A stretch of 64,000 bases of DNA from Bog-473 sp963840435 (GCA_963840435.1 CAWIYY010000005.1:1-64000); one strand, 5' to 3'. Positions 1 through 9,011 are shown, counted from the stretch's first letter. Numbers and translations: made by a program. Notes: generated from the sequence alone by a model not told the origin.

Positions 1-216
1 AGGTGTGCGGGTTCAGCGCACACGTGGTGTGCACCTCGCTCTCCCAGGTGGTGTGGGCCCGCAGGTGCTCGGCCAGCTGCCGGGCCGCCGTCTCGGCTCC
101 GCCCATGACCTGCATCCCGTAGCGTGGGTGACAAAGGCGACCCGCTTCGAGCCGGAGCCGGCCGAGCCGGAGCCGGCCGAGCCGGAGCCGGCCGAGCCGG
201 AGCCCGCCCCGCTCAC
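1..216 (-). CDS. Glycosyltransferase, N-terminal part (partial, frameshifted)
   Basis: The N-terminus of a GT-B glycosyltransferase that runs off the left edge of the window. It starts with a GTG at 216-214 that overlaps the TGA of the preceding glycosyltransferase (GTGA). The first residues are a Ser/Gly/Ala linker from a 15-bp tandem repeat, followed by KRVAFVT. Near 125-130 the reading frame must move by one base (one C missing from a C-run) to continue as PRYGMQVMGGAETAARQLAE, the usual start of this family. The glycosyltransferase at 19537-20832 begins almost the same way. Likely role: sugar transfer onto the polysaccharide exported by the adjacent Wzm/Wzt pair (inference). The shift is probably a sequencing indel. 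Confidence 0.6.
149..208. repeat. 15-bp tandem repeat, 4 units
   Basis: Four consecutive copies of GAGCCGGAGCCGGCC (the last one with a change) lie within the 5' end of the second glycosyltransferase gene. On the minus strand they encode an AGSGS-type linker. As 15 is a multiple of 3, copy-number changes keep the reading frame. Confidence 0.8.
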
Positions 217-1322
217 GGCGGCCCCAGCACGGCGGTGATCGCCTCGACCAGCTGGTCGGCAACCCCCGAGCCCTGCAACGAGGCCGCCCGGGCCTGGCCC
301 GCCTCGATCAGCCGGTGCCGCAACAGGTCGTCCGTGCAGACCCGGTGCAGGGTGGCTGCCACGTAGGAGGGGTCGACCGAGCCTGGAAGGACGAGGGCCG
401 CATCGCCCGCCGTCTCGCTGACCGCCCCGGCGTCGAGGGTGACCACTGGCACATCGGCGCTCATGGCCTCGATCAGGGGCACGCCGAACCCCTCGTGCAC
501 CGACAGGGACAAGAACACGTCGGCCACCGCAAAGTACGCGGCCAGCGCGGCGTCGGAGACCTCGCCGGCGATCCGCACCGCCCGCGTCATGCCGAGGTCG
601 TCCACGAAGTCCTAGCGACTTGTTGTACTCGTAGCTCGATGTCCCCCCGAGCAGGTGCAGCCGTGCGTTGGCGTCGTACAGACGCCGGTAGGCCCACAGC
701 GACTTGACCAGGTCGTGCTGGGCCTTGGACGGCACGACCCGCCCCACGAAGAGGATGTCGGTGCCGCCCTCCGCGCCCAGCTCCTCCAGCTCGTCGAGCA
801 CCCGCAGGTCCGGCGCGGCAGTCACCCGCGCATAGTCGGCCAGCACCGGCACGACCGTGGGTGAGACGGCAGCCCGCCTCCTGCAAGGTCTGTTCACTGA
901 AGCGGCTCTTGGCCAGCCCCAACATGGCCAGCGGCGCCAGCAGCGCCAGCTCCTCCGCCGCCCGGGCCGCCGGCACCACGCTCTTGGGGCTCCCAGCCGG
1001 CGAAGAGCTCGGGACCCGTGAAGTTGTGGAAGTCGATGATCAACGGCAGCCCCAGCTCGGCCAGGAAACCGGCCAGAGAGGACGAGGTCGTGAACTGGTA
1101 CATCGCGACATCGCCGGCCGCCGCATGCTCTCGATACGTCCAGTACTTGTACGCCTCCCCCGCCAGGTCGTCGTGGATCGCCTCGGCAAAGATCTCGGAG
1201 CGCCAGCCCGCCCGGCGCAACGTGGCGCGGGTGCGCAGGGTGCGCGCCCCGGTGGCGTCGTGCGGGTTGAGGGCGGGGATGAACTGGTGGATGGCCACCG
1301 GCCCCCCGGCGGCGGCGCTCAC
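213..1322 (-). pseudogene. GT4-type glycosyltransferase, frameshifted
   Basis: A glycosyltransferase split over three frames. The N-terminal piece (about 1322-985) begins GTG and contains PVAIHQFIPALNPHDATGAR. The middle pieces (about 985-868 and 868-612) contain ALGLAKSRF-like and DILFVGRVVPSKAQHDLV segments, the latter being the typical GT4 donor-domain strand. The C-terminal piece (about 605-213) has the EGFGVPLIEAM donor-sugar motif. Single-base changes near 985 (C-run), 868 (C-run) and 612 would restore one protein of roughly 370 residues. Its GTG overlaps the TGA of the methyltransferase upstream by 4 nt, so it belongs to the export operon. Because the breaks sit mostly in homopolymers and conserved motifs are intact, sequencing error is more likely than true decay, but both are possible. 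Confidence 0.7.
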
Positions 1323-2428
1323 CGGCCTGGCGGCAGCAGGGGCGGTGACGGCGTAGCGGTCGTCGGCGACGCCGACGCCGACACCGACGGCGTCGAAAAC
1401 GGCGTGATCTCGGCCCGCACCGCCGTCACCAGGAAGTCACGGCCCCCGGGTCCGGGCACCGCAGAGGCCTCGTAGCCGCCCGAGCCCAGGGCGTCGCACC
1501 AGGTCTCGGCCCGCAACGGGTGGCCGGTCGCCAGGTCGGCCTCGAACGGGGCATCCAGGGCCTCCCAGGTGGCCCGGGTCACCGAGTGGACGACCAGCGT
1601 CCCGCCCGGGGCGATCCGACTGGCGAGGTCCTTGAGCAGCGCAGTCCGTTCGCCGCCGCCCAGGCCCTCGACCACGCCGCTCAACACCACCCCGCCCAAC
1701 GTGGACGCCGCCACGGCCCGGAGGTGATTGGCCACCCCCTCGCCCCGCAGGTCCAGCACGCCCAGCTCGGCCCGGTCGACCAGCGCCGAGCGCGGGTCGA
1801 CCCCGTAGGCGTCGATGCCCGCCGCGCCCAGCCGGCGCACCAGCCAGCCGTCGCCGCAGGCCGAGTGCAGCACCCGGCCCGGCGCCTTGCTCAACGCGGC
1901 CAGCGCCGGCTCGACCCACCAGCTGTCCGGACCGGCCAGCGTGGGAAAATCGACCACGCCGCCCCCGGCCACCTTCTGCGCGTCGACCGCACGCTCGAGC
2001 TCCTTGAGCCGGTCGTCGACGATGTGCAGGGCCCGGCTGACGGCGGAGGCCGACTGGCTCATCTGGTGAGTGACCCAACCGACGTACCACATGAAGAGCG
2101 AGCGCATGCCCTTCTTCACGAAGGCGCCGGCCGCCCGCTCCGACTCCACCGGCACGACCGGGTCGATGAAGGTCGCCGCGTCGACCTGGCGCAGCGCCTC
2201 ACCCAGGTCGCCCCCCCGCACCCCGATGGGCGAGTGGGCCAGGAAGAGCTCGTCGAGCTCGCGTTCGAGCCGGGGCGGCAGATCGCCCGAGGCCCGGCGC
2301 AACCGCACCTCCTCGGCGATCTCGGCCATCACCCGCTCGATATACGCCTGCGGGTCCTCCGGCACTCCGGCCTCGGTCTGCGTCACGCTCTCGCCTTCGC
2401 CTTCGCCCTCACCGTCACCCTCGATCAT
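1319..2428 (-). CDS. SAM-dependent methyltransferase of polysaccharide cluster
   Basis: A 369-residue protein. Residues 1-15 are an acidic Gly/Glu stretch and residues 25-170 are helical. The region from about 185 carries a class I SAM-methyltransferase fold: VLHSACGDGWLVRRLG is motif I (S-A-C-G-D-G), followed by an acidic loop (GVDPRS) and IAPGGTLVVHSV at motif III. It lies between wzt and a glycosyltransferase, overlapping the latter by 4 nt, so methylation of a glycan or lipid-linked sugar is likely (for example a chain-terminating methyl group read by the Wzt C-terminal domain). That role is inferred from context. The C-terminal about 30 residues are Ser/Thr/Pro-rich. Confidence 0.7.
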   Translation of the reverse strand: MIEGDGEGEGEGESVTQTEAGVPEDPQAYIERVMAEIAEEVRLRRASGDLPPRLERELDELFLAHSPIGVRGGDLGEALRQVDAATFIDPVVPVESERAAGAFVKKGMRSLFMWYVGWVTHQMSQSASAVSRALHIVDDRLKELERAVDAQKVAGGGVVDFPTLAGPDSWWVEPALAALSKAPGRVLHSACGDGWLVRRLGAAGIDAYGVDPRSALVDRAELGVLDLRGEGVANHLRAVAASTLGGVVLSGVVEGLGGGERTALLKDLASRIAPGGTLVVHSVTRATWEALDAPFEADLATGHPLRAETWCDALGSGGYEASAVPGPGGRDFLVTAVRAEITPFSTPSVSASASPTTATPSPPLLPPGR

Positions 2429-2450
2429 CGGCCCTTCCCGTCGTCCACGG

Positions 2451-3722
2451 TCAGGCCATCGCAGCGGTGCCGAATTCGCTCTCGGTCGAGATCAGCGCGG
2501 CGTGCACGTCCAACCTCACCGCACCCGAGACCTTGCTCGGGTTCATCACCTCGAAGGTGCCCGCGTTCTCCTGCCAGTCGTAGAGCATGCCGTTGCGGCT
2601 CTGGATCCCGAGGGCGAAGGAGAAGGAGCCGTCGAGCATGGGCATGTCGACGATGCCGAAATGCATCACGCTCGTGCCCCGCGGGGCGTCGATGTGCAAG
2701 CCGATGATGGAGGTGTCGGTCCGCATCAGTTGGTGGCCGCCCTCGTCCCGGATCTCCAACGAGAACACCACGTCCTCGGTGGGGATCGAGGCCTCGAATT
2801 CGACCCGGACGGTCAGGTCGTCCCCCGTCTTCATGTAGGCCACGTTGTTGTCGCCGGAATACACCCGGTGGACGGACCGGAACCGCACCGGCCGCTCCGC
2901 ATCGGGCATCAGGTCCGCACCGGAGGCGCCGGGCATCGCCGGCACGGCGACGAACGACGAGTCCACGATGGCCATGCCGGCGCCCTCGGACATGAGGCCC
3001 TCCCGGAAGATGCGCGTCGCTTCACCGGGCTCGGTGTCAGCCATCTTGTGCCCGTGGCTCAGCACCACGCCCCGGTCGCAGATGGAGCGCACCGTGTCCG
3101 CCGAGTGGGTCACGACCAGGATCGTCCGGCCCTCGTCCTGGAACTGGTTGACCCGATCGATGCACTTGCGCTGGAAGCGCTCGTCGCCGACCGCCAGGAC
3201 CTCGTCGATCACCAGGATGTCGGGGTCGACGTTCACCGCGACGGCGAAGCCCAACCGGACGTACATGCCGGACGAGTAGAACTTCACCGGTCCATCGATG
3301 AACTCCTCGAGCTCGGAGAAGTCGACGATGGCGTCGAAGACCCGGTCCACTTCCTTCCTGCTCATGCCGAGCAGGGATCCGTTGAGGTAGATGTTCTCCC
3401 GCCCCGTCAGGTCCTGCTGGAACCCGGCGCCCAGTTCGAGGAGGCCGGCCAGCTTGCCCCGGACGGCCACCTCGCCCGCCGTCGGCTGGAGCACCCCGCA
3501 GATGCACTTGAGCAGGGTCGACTTGCCCGAGCCGTTGCGCCCGAGGATGCCCACCGTCTCGCCTTCCTTCACCGTCAGCGAGACGTCCCGCAGGGCCCAG
3601 AAGTCCTCGGTGGACTTGCGCCGGCCTCCGTGGATGATCCTCTCCTTGACCGTCTTGTACTGCCCGTGGGCCAGGCGGAACCTCTTCGAGACGTTGCGGA
3701 CGTCGACCGCGAAGTCGCTCAT
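2451..3722 (-). CDS. wzt: Polysaccharide ABC exporter ATPase (Wzt-like)
   Basis: A 423-residue ATPase of the O-antigen/teichoic-acid export family. Walker A is GRNGSGKST (about 61-69); the signature region has the divergent YSSGMYVRLGFA seen in Wzt/TagH; Walker B is DILVIDEVLAVGD; and the H-loop is VTHS. Beyond about residue 285 a beta-sandwich extension (RVEFEAS...FSLEIRDEGGHQL...FSFALGIQ) matches the Wzt C-terminal carbohydrate-binding domain, which in characterised systems recognises a modified glycan end. It starts immediately downstream of the permease gene, the two being translationally close. Together they should flip a lipid-linked polysaccharide across the cytoplasmic membrane. Confidence 0.9.
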   Translation of the reverse strand: MSDFAVDVRNVSKRFRLAHGQYKTVKERIIHGGRRKSTEDFWALRDVSLTVKEGETVGILGRNGSGKSTLLKCICGVLQPTAGEVAVRGKLAGLLELGAGFQQDLTGRENIYLNGSLLGMSRKEVDRVFDAIVDFSELEEFIDGPVKFYSSGMYVRLGFAVAVNVDPDILVIDEVLAVGDERFQRKCIDRVNQFQDEGRTILVVTHSADTVRSICDRGVVLSHGHKMADTEPGEATRIFREGLMSEGAGMAIVDSSFVAVPAMPGASGADLMPDAERPVRFRSVHRVYSGDNNVAYMKTGDDLTVRVEFEASIPTEDVVFSLEIRDEGGHQLMRTDTSIIGLHIDAPRGTSVMHFGIVDMPMLDGSFSFALGIQSRNGMLYDWQENAGTFEVMNPSKVSGAVRLDVHAALISTESEFGTAAMA

Positions 3723-3723
3723 T

Positions 3724-4773
3724 TCACAGCTCCTCGGCGAAGTTGCCCTCGAGCCGGCCGAACACGGCCAGCGCGACCAGGAACAGCACCACCGCGATAG
3801 CCAGGACGATCAGGTCGAGGACGACGTACCAGGCCATGCCCTTGAGCGGCAGGACGTAATAGGTCGTCGTGACGTGGGTGACGTGGGAGCCGACGACGAC
3901 CTTCGTGGTCACGTAGGCGGTCTGGACCGCATAGATGCAGCGCTGGAACGACAGTACGAGCGGCACCATCGGATTGAGGAAGTAGACCCAGGTCAAGCCC
4001 TTCGGTCCCAGCTTGTTGCCGATGTTCTGCTGGTAGGCGTAGACGATCGGGCACGCCCAGAACCACGCTGTGAGGATGACCTCCATCAGGTGCTGGGTGT
4101 CGCGGAGGTAGACGTTGATCGCCGAGAGCAGCACCGCGAGCGCACACGCCAGGACGATGCCCGTCACCAGCGCCAGCAGGAGGACCGGGAGGTAGGACCA
4201 GTCCGGCCCGTGGTGCAGGACGAACATGAAGAGGACCATCACGATCGCCTGGAAGAAGAAGAACACGCAGGCCGACCCGACGGCCGCCAAGGAGAGGATC
4301 TCGCGGGGGAACGAGACCTTCTTCACGATCCCGGCGTTGTTCACCACGACGCCGGTCCCGGTCAGGACACCCAGGGAGAACAGGTTCCACAGGAGCAACC
4401 CGGCGAAGAGGAAGATGACGAAGTCCGGCATCTTGTTGCCCAGGATGATCTGGAAGACGAAGAAGTAGATGGCCAGCGTCATGGCCGGCGAGACCATCGA
4501 CCAGACGAGGCCGAGGACAGAGTTCTTGTACTTGACCTTGATTTCCGTTCGGACCAGGTAGATCAGCAGCTCACGGGAGAGCCAGATCTCGCGCAGGCGC
4601 TTACGGACGCTGATCGTGGGCGTGACGACACGGGTCGAGTCGCCCCGCCGCGCCACCCTGGCGCTCAGGCCTGCAGCCTGGCTCGCCATGGGCGACTGAT
4701 CGGCCACCCGCTCTTCCGCTGACTTGAGTCTCCGGTCTGCGTCCGACGACGAGGCCGGGACGTCAACTGCCAC
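3724..4773 (-). CDS. wzm: Polysaccharide ABC exporter permease (Wzm-like)
   Basis: A 349-residue ABC-2 type permease. About 85 N-terminal cytoplasmic residues precede the family segment SRELLIYLVRTEIKVKYK, then LGLVWSMVSPAM and about six membrane helices, with the usual short periplasmic loop regions. This pairs with the Wzt ATPase directly downstream, and the clpP gene ends 2 nt before its GTG start. It is the membrane channel for lipid-linked polysaccharide export. Confidence 0.88.
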   Translation of the reverse strand: MAVDVPASSSDADRRLKSAEERVADQSPMASQAAGLSARVARRGDSTRVVTPTISVRKRLREIWLSRELLIYLVRTEIKVKYKNSVLGLVWSMVSPAMTLAIYFFVFQIILGNKMPDFVIFLFAGLLLWNLFSLGVLTGTGVVVNNAGIVKKVSFPREILSLAAVGSACVFFFFQAIVMVLFMFVLHHGPDWSYLPVLLLALVTGIVLACALAVLLSAINVYLRDTQHLMEVILTAWFWACPIVYAYQQNIGNKLGPKGLTWVYFLNPMVPLVLSFQRCIYAVQTAYVTTKVVVGSHVTHVTTTYYVLPLKGMAWYVVLDLIVLAIAVVLFLVALAVFGRLEGNFAEEL

Positions 4774-4775
4774 GC

Positions 4776-5393
4776 CTAAGTGGTCCCAGCCGCCGTCACA
4801 GCCTCCGACCGGTCGATCACCTGGTCGATGAAGCCGTACTCCTGGGCCTCCTGTGCGGTGAACCAGCGGTCGCGGTCCGAGTCGGTCTCAATCCGCTCGA
4901 TCGGCTGCCCGGTGTGGAAGGCGATGCGCTCGGCCATCATCCGCTTCAGGTAGATGATCTGCTCGGCCTGGATGGCGATGTCGGCCGCCTGACCCTGCAT
5001 GGAACCCGAGGGCTGGTGCATCAGGATGCGCGAGTGGGGCAGGGCGAAACGCTTGCCCGGCGACCCTGCGCAGAGCAGGAACTGGCCCATGCTGGCGGCC
5101 AGGCCCACGCAGATGGTGGAGACGTCCGGTCGCACGTACTGCATGGTGTCGTAGATGGCGAGGCCGTCGGTGACGGACCCGCCTGGTGAGTTGATGTAGA
5201 GCGAGATGTCCTTTTCGGGGTCCTCCGCCTCGAGCAGCACCAGCTGGGCACAGACCAGGTTGGCGGTCACCTGGTCGATCGCGCTGCCGATAAAGACGAT
5301 GCGCTCCTTGAGCAGGCGTTGGAAGATGTCTCCAGAGGGGTCTCCGCCCCCGCTGGCACCCACAATTGTGGGGAGTTCAAATGCGTTAGCCAT
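4776..5393 (-). CDS. clpP: ATP-dependent Clp protease proteolytic subunit
   Basis: A ClpP serine protease subunit of 205 residues from the ATG at 5393 (a TTG two codons upstream is an alternative). The catalytic triad is intact: Ser in GLAASMGQF, His in LMHQPSG and Asp in SDRDRWF, at the spacing of E. coli ClpP (S97/H122/D171). It has the FIGSAI and INSPGG substrate-channel motifs. The usual partner clpX, or a second clpP, is not next to it; instead it is the first gene of the export operon, ending 2 nt before wzm. It may be one of several clpP copies, and regulated turnover of export or cell-envelope proteins is only a guess. Confidence 0.92.
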   Translation of the reverse strand: MANAFELPTIVGASGGGDPSGDIFQRLLKERIVFIGSAIDQVTANLVCAQLVLLEAEDPEKDISLYINSPGGSVTDGLAIYDTMQYVRPDVSTICVGLAASMGQFLLCAGSPGKRFALPHSRILMHQPSGSMQGQAADIAIQAEQIIYLKRMMAERIAFHTGQPIERIETDSDRDRWFTAQEAQEYGFIDQVIDRSEAVTAAGTT

Positions 5394-5475
5394 GGGCAAA
5401 GAGGCTAGTGGCCAGCGGGGGCACCCGTGGGCATCGCGCCATACACTCCCTGATCACCCGCACTGCGGGCCCGCT

Positions 5476-5559
5476 GCGGGCGTGGCGGAATTGGCAGACG
5501 CGTCGGGTTTAGGTCCCGGTCCCCGAAAGGGGGTGGAGGTTCGAGTCCTCTCGCCCGCA
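5476..5559 (+). tRNA. tRNA-Leu (anticodon UAG)
   Basis: Class II tRNA of about 84 nt. The acceptor stem GCGGGCG (5476-5482) pairs with CGCCCGC (5552-5558). The anticodon loop TTTAGGT carries TAG at 5510-5512. There is a long variable arm (GTCCCCGAAAGGGGGT region) and a T-arm GGAGGTTCGAGTCCTC. The discriminator is A5559, followed by CC but then G, so a full CCA is not encoded. The downstream glycerate kinase GTG begins 2 nt later. Confidence 0.95.
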
Positions 5560-5561
5560 CC

Positions 5562-6725
5562 GTGCCACACCTCGTCGTCGCGCCCGACAAATTCCGTGGC
5601 ACCGCTTCCGCCGGCCAGGTCGCCGCAGCTGCGGCCGGGGCAGCCAGGCGGGCGGGGTGGACCGCGGACGAGGTCCCCATGTCCGACGGCGGCGAAGGCC
5701 TGCTCGATGCGCTCGGCGGCGAGCCGCGCCACACCACGGTCGCCGGCCCCCTCGGCGACGCGGTGGACGCCGAGTGGCGCCTCCTCGCCGCCGCCTCGAT
5801 CGCCGACACCTCCGCCGGGATACGGACCGCCGTCATCGAGATGTCGAAGGCTGCCGGCCGCGCCCTGGTCCCCCACCCCCAGCACGAGGACCCGGTCGAC
5901 GCCGACACGACCGGCGTGGGCCAGCTCCTCCTCGCTGCGCGCGACGCGGGAGCTCGGCGCATCGTCATCGGCTGCGGCGGCTCGGCCACCACCGACGGGG
6001 GCTGGGGCGCCTTCGAGGCCGTGAGCGCCGAATCCGCCCCGACCGCCGAGACCGCCCACACGCCAGCGGGCGCGGCGGGCACGGCGCTCGCGACGGGCGC
6101 CGCAGGCAAGGCGCCCAGCCAACCCCTCGAGGGGATCGAACTCGTCGTCGCCTGCGACGTCACCACTCCCTTCCTCCAGGCCGCCACGATCTTCGGCCCG
6201 CAGAAGGGCGCCAGCGAGGAACAGGTCGCTCGCCTGACCACACGCCTCGAACAGATCGCCGCCCGTTACCGCACCCTCACCGGAGTCGACGTCACCACCA
6301 TCGCCGGCGCCGGCGCCGCCGGAGGCCTGGCCGGCGGCCTGGTCGCCCTCGGCGCCCGCATCGAGCCCGGCTTCGACCTGGTGGCCCGGATCGTCCACCT
6401 GGCCGACCGCCTCGACACCGCCGACCTCGTTATCACCGGCGAGGGCCACGTCGACCCGCCCAGCTTCGAGGGCAAGGTCCCCGGCGGCGTCCTCCAGCTG
6501 GCCCGCGCCCACACCAGCTCTCGCACCGGATCCGGCACCGGCCCCGGCACTGTCCCCGTCGTCTGCATCGGGGGCGCCGCCGACCAATCGGTCCTGGACC
6601 ACCCGCCGCCGGGCCTCGAGGTCGTCAGCCTCAGCGCCGAATACGGCGACGAGCGGGCCCGAAGCGACACCATCGAGCTCATCGCCGAGGTGACCACCCG
6701 CCTGCTGCCCAGGTTTTGCCCCTGA
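5562..6725 (+). CDS. Glycerate kinase (type II family)
   Basis: A 387-residue glycerate kinase of the GarK/GlxK family, converting D-glycerate plus ATP to a phosphoglycerate (2- or 3-phospho cannot be told from sequence). The start MPHLVVAPDKFRGTASA aligns with the family N-terminus, supporting the GTG at 5562 even though it is only 2 nt after the tRNA-Leu. Other family motifs are VPMSDGGEG, GCGGSATTDGG and the ITGEGHVDPPSFEGKVPGGV segment near the C-terminus. A roughly 25-residue Ala/Thr/Gly-rich insertion follows GAFEAV. No ribosome binding site precedes it, because the tRNA occupies that space. Confidence 0.9.
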   Translation: MPHLVVAPDKFRGTASAGQVAAAAAGAARRAGWTADEVPMSDGGEGLLDALGGEPRHTTVAGPLGDAVDAEWRLLAAASIADTSAGIRTAVIEMSKAAGRALVPHPQHEDPVDADTTGVGQLLLAARDAGARRIVIGCGGSATTDGGWGAFEAVSAESAPTAETAHTPAGAAGTALATGAAGKAPSQPLEGIELVVACDVTTPFLQAATIFGPQKGASEEQVARLTTRLEQIAARYRTLTGVDVTTIAGAGAAGGLAGGLVALGARIEPGFDLVARIVHLADRLDTADLVITGEGHVDPPSFEGKVPGGVLQLARAHTSSRTGSGTGPGTVPVVCIGGAADQSVLDHPPPGLEVVSLSAEYGDERARSDTIELIAEVTTRLLPRFCP

Positions 6726-6983
6726 ACCAGCCCATCGGCCACACTGATGCGCCCAGCCGGACCAGGGACCAGGAACCAGGAACCGGGACCGGAACCAGCC
6801 ACCAGCCACCACGGGCACGGCACCAGGGACCGGGAGCAAGAGCCCAACGGGCGCCCGCCCGGGGCCGTGACGGCGCGACCCGTGCGGAACCGGCGAGCAA
6901 AGAACACGACAGCCCGGCCCGCCGAGCTACCGGCTCACGCAGACGACGAACGACAGAACGACACACTCACAGGAGGCGACTCG
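6726..6983. other. Intergenic, low-complexity GGACC/GGAACC-type sequence
   Basis: No gene seen. Bases about 6757-6840 are built from repeated CCAGGGACCAGGAACC-like words with imperfect copies. A strong Shine-Dalgarno AGGAGG (6971-6976) at the end serves the next gene. Confidence 0.6.
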
Positions 6984-7892
6984 ATGGGACTGCTCGATGG
7001 AAAGGTGGCCATCGTCACCGGCGCCGGCCGTGGCATCGGCCGTGAAGAGGCACTGGTGCTCGCATCGGAGGGAGCCAAGGTCGTCGTCAACGACCTGGGC
7101 GCCGGACTCCACGGCGAGGGTGGGGCCGACGCCCACCCGGCGCAGGAGGTGGTCGACCTCATCAAGAAGAACGGCGGCGAGGCAGCGGTCAACGGCGACG
7201 ACGTCAGCTCATGGGCCGGCGGCAAGGGCCTGGTCGAGCAGGCGGTCGACACCTTCGGCTCGCTCGACATCCTCGTCAACAACGCCGGCATCCTGCGCGA
7301 CAAGATGTCCTTCAACATGGACGAGTCCGACTGGGACGACGTCATCCGGGTCCACCTCAAGGGGCACTTCACGGCCACGCACCACGCCGCGGTCTACTGG
7401 CGCAACCGCGCCAAGTCCGGTGAGGAGGTCACCGGGCGGATCATCAACACGTCTTCGGAGGCGGGCCTCTTCGGCAACGCCGGGCAGGCCAACTACGCCG
7501 CGGCCAAGGCGGGCATCGCCGCGCTCACCGTGGTCGAGGCCCGCGAGCTCGGCCGCTACGGCGTCACCTCGAACGCCATCGCACCCCGCGCCCGCACCCG
7601 CATGACCGAGACCATCTTCGGCGGCGAGACCATGGGTGAGACCCAGGGTTACGACCAGTGGGACCCGAAGAACATCGCCAACGTGGCGGCCTTTCTCGCC
7701 GCGCCGGAGTCGCAGGACATCTCCGGGCAGATCTTCGTCGTCTTCGGCGCCAGCATCTGGGCCATGAGCGCGTTCAAGGCCGTGGGTGAGGTCAGCCGCG
7801 ACGACTACTGGACGCCGGCCGAGCTGGTCGCCGCAAAGGGCGACCTCTTCAAGGACATCAGCTCGGGCGTCCCGCCCTTCAGTTTCATCTAG
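6984..7892 (+). CDS. SDR-family dehydrogenase (3-hydroxyacyl-CoA-type)
   Basis: A 302-residue short-chain dehydrogenase. The start ATG 6984 (MGLLDGKVAIVTGAG) has AGGAGG 7 nt upstream. The nucleotide motif is TGAGRGIG and the dinucleotide-specificity strand ends VVVNDLGAG. Further motifs are NNAG, the active-site Ser in NTSSEAGLFG and the YAAAK catalytic pair. The VNDLG segment and the long form resemble the (3R)-hydroxyacyl-CoA dehydrogenase domain of bacterial and peroxisomal multifunctional enzymes, so fatty acid or sterol side-chain oxidation is possible. The exact substrate is unknown. Confidence 0.85.
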   Translation: MGLLDGKVAIVTGAGRGIGREEALVLASEGAKVVVNDLGAGLHGEGGADAHPAQEVVDLIKKNGGEAAVNGDDVSSWAGGKGLVEQAVDTFGSLDILVNNAGILRDKMSFNMDESDWDDVIRVHLKGHFTATHHAAVYWRNRAKSGEEVTGRIINTSSEAGLFGNAGQANYAAAKAGIAALTVVEARELGRYGVTSNAIAPRARTRMTETIFGGETMGETQGYDQWDPKNIANVAAFLAAPESQDISGQIFVVFGASIWAMSAFKAVGEVSRDDYWTPAELVAAKGDLFKDISSGVPPFSFI

Positions 7893-8063
7893 ACGCCCGG
7901 GACCGCGCCCCGGCGCGACCGCGCCCTTGCGCCACGCCCCTGCGCGACCACGCCCCCGCGCGACCGCGCCCTCTTGCCGGCGCCTTGGTCTGTCCGCACC
8001 CCTGGACCGCGACCCCCTGACGATGGTTCCGCACCCCAGCTCGATATGCGGCACCATGTCGGC

Positions 8064-9011
8064 ATGGCACACGACCGCAAATTCCGCTTCGCCGCGCAGC
8101 TGAGCACGTCCCCCGACGGCACCGCCAAGGGCTGGGCCGACCAGGCCCGCAAGGCGGAGGACCTGGGCTACAGCGCGCTGCTCATGCCCGACCACTTCGG
8201 CGACCAGTTCGCCCCCGTCCCTGCCCTGGCCGCGGTCGCGGCCGGCACCACCACGCTGCGCATGGGTTCGCTGGTGTTCGGCAACGACTACCGCCACCCC
8301 TTCGTGCTGGCCAAGGAGGCGGCGACGCTCGACGTCCTCAGCGGCGGCCGTCTCGAATTCAGCCTCGGCGCCGGCTGGATGCGCACCGACTACGACCAGG
8401 CCGGCCTGACCTACGACCACCCGGCTGTCCGGGTCGACCGCTTCGAGGAGGCGGTCAAGGTGGTCAACGGCCTGCTGCGCACCGACGGCCCGTTCAGCTT
8501 CCACGGCGAGCACTACGAGGTGCTCGGCCATACCCTCACCCCCCGTCCGATCCAGCAGCCCGGGCCTCCGATCATCATCGGCGGCGGCGGCAAGCGCGTG
8601 CTCTCGTTCGCCGCCCAGCACGCCGACATCGTCAGCATCAACGTGAACCTGCGCGAGGGGACGGGCGGCGTGGAGACGGCGGCCGATGCGACGCCCGATC
8701 GAACCCGCCGGAAGGTGGCCTGGGTGAAAGAGGCGGCGGGCGACCGCTTCGACGATCTCGAATTGAATGCGCTCATCGGCTTCGTCATGCTCACCGACGA
8801 CGCCGCCGGCCTGGCCGGGCAGATGGCGCCGGCGTTCGGCATCGAGCCCGGCGATGCGCTGCACGTCCCGATGGCGCTGATCGGCACGCTCGACGAGATG
8901 GCAGACGAGCTGCGGTGGCGGCGGGAGGAGTACGGGATCTCGTACTGGTCGATCGAGTCGGATGCGTGGGAGACGCTGGGGTCCGTCGTGGCCAAGCTGG
9001 CCGGCACGTGA
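8064..9011 (+). CDS. F420-dependent LLM-class oxidoreductase
   Basis: A 315-residue luciferase-like monooxygenase-fold protein of the actinobacterial TIGR03621-like type. It starts MAHDRKFRFAAQLS, then has the beta/alpha-barrel elements AEDLGYSALLMPDHFGDQFAP, GSLVFGNDYRHP and GRLEFSLGAGW. The C-terminal half has PIIIGGGGKRVLSFAA. Family members usually bind coenzyme F420 and reduce or oxidise unidentified substrates. The downstream hydrolase overlaps its stop by 4 nt, so the two are one transcription unit. Confidence 0.85.
   Translation: MAHDRKFRFAAQLSTSPDGTAKGWADQARKAEDLGYSALLMPDHFGDQFAPVPALAAVAAGTTTLRMGSLVFGNDYRHPFVLAKEAATLDVLSGGRLEFSLGAGWMRTDYDQAGLTYDHPAVRVDRFEEAVKVVNGLLRTDGPFSFHGEHYEVLGHTLTPRPIQQPGPPIIIGGGGKRVLSFAAQHADIVSINVNLREGTGGVETAADATPDRTRRKVAWVKEAAGDRFDDLELNALIGFVMLTDDAAGLAGQMAPAFGIEPGDALHVPMALIGTLDEMADELRWRREEYGISYWSIESDAWETLGSVVAKLAGT

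Noticed and set aside
8913..9011. Earlier start for the alpha/beta hydrolase inside the LLM gene
   Set aside because: The upstream in-frame residues are shadow sequence of the LLM oxidoreductase; the GTGA overlap at 9008 gives the expected N-terminus.
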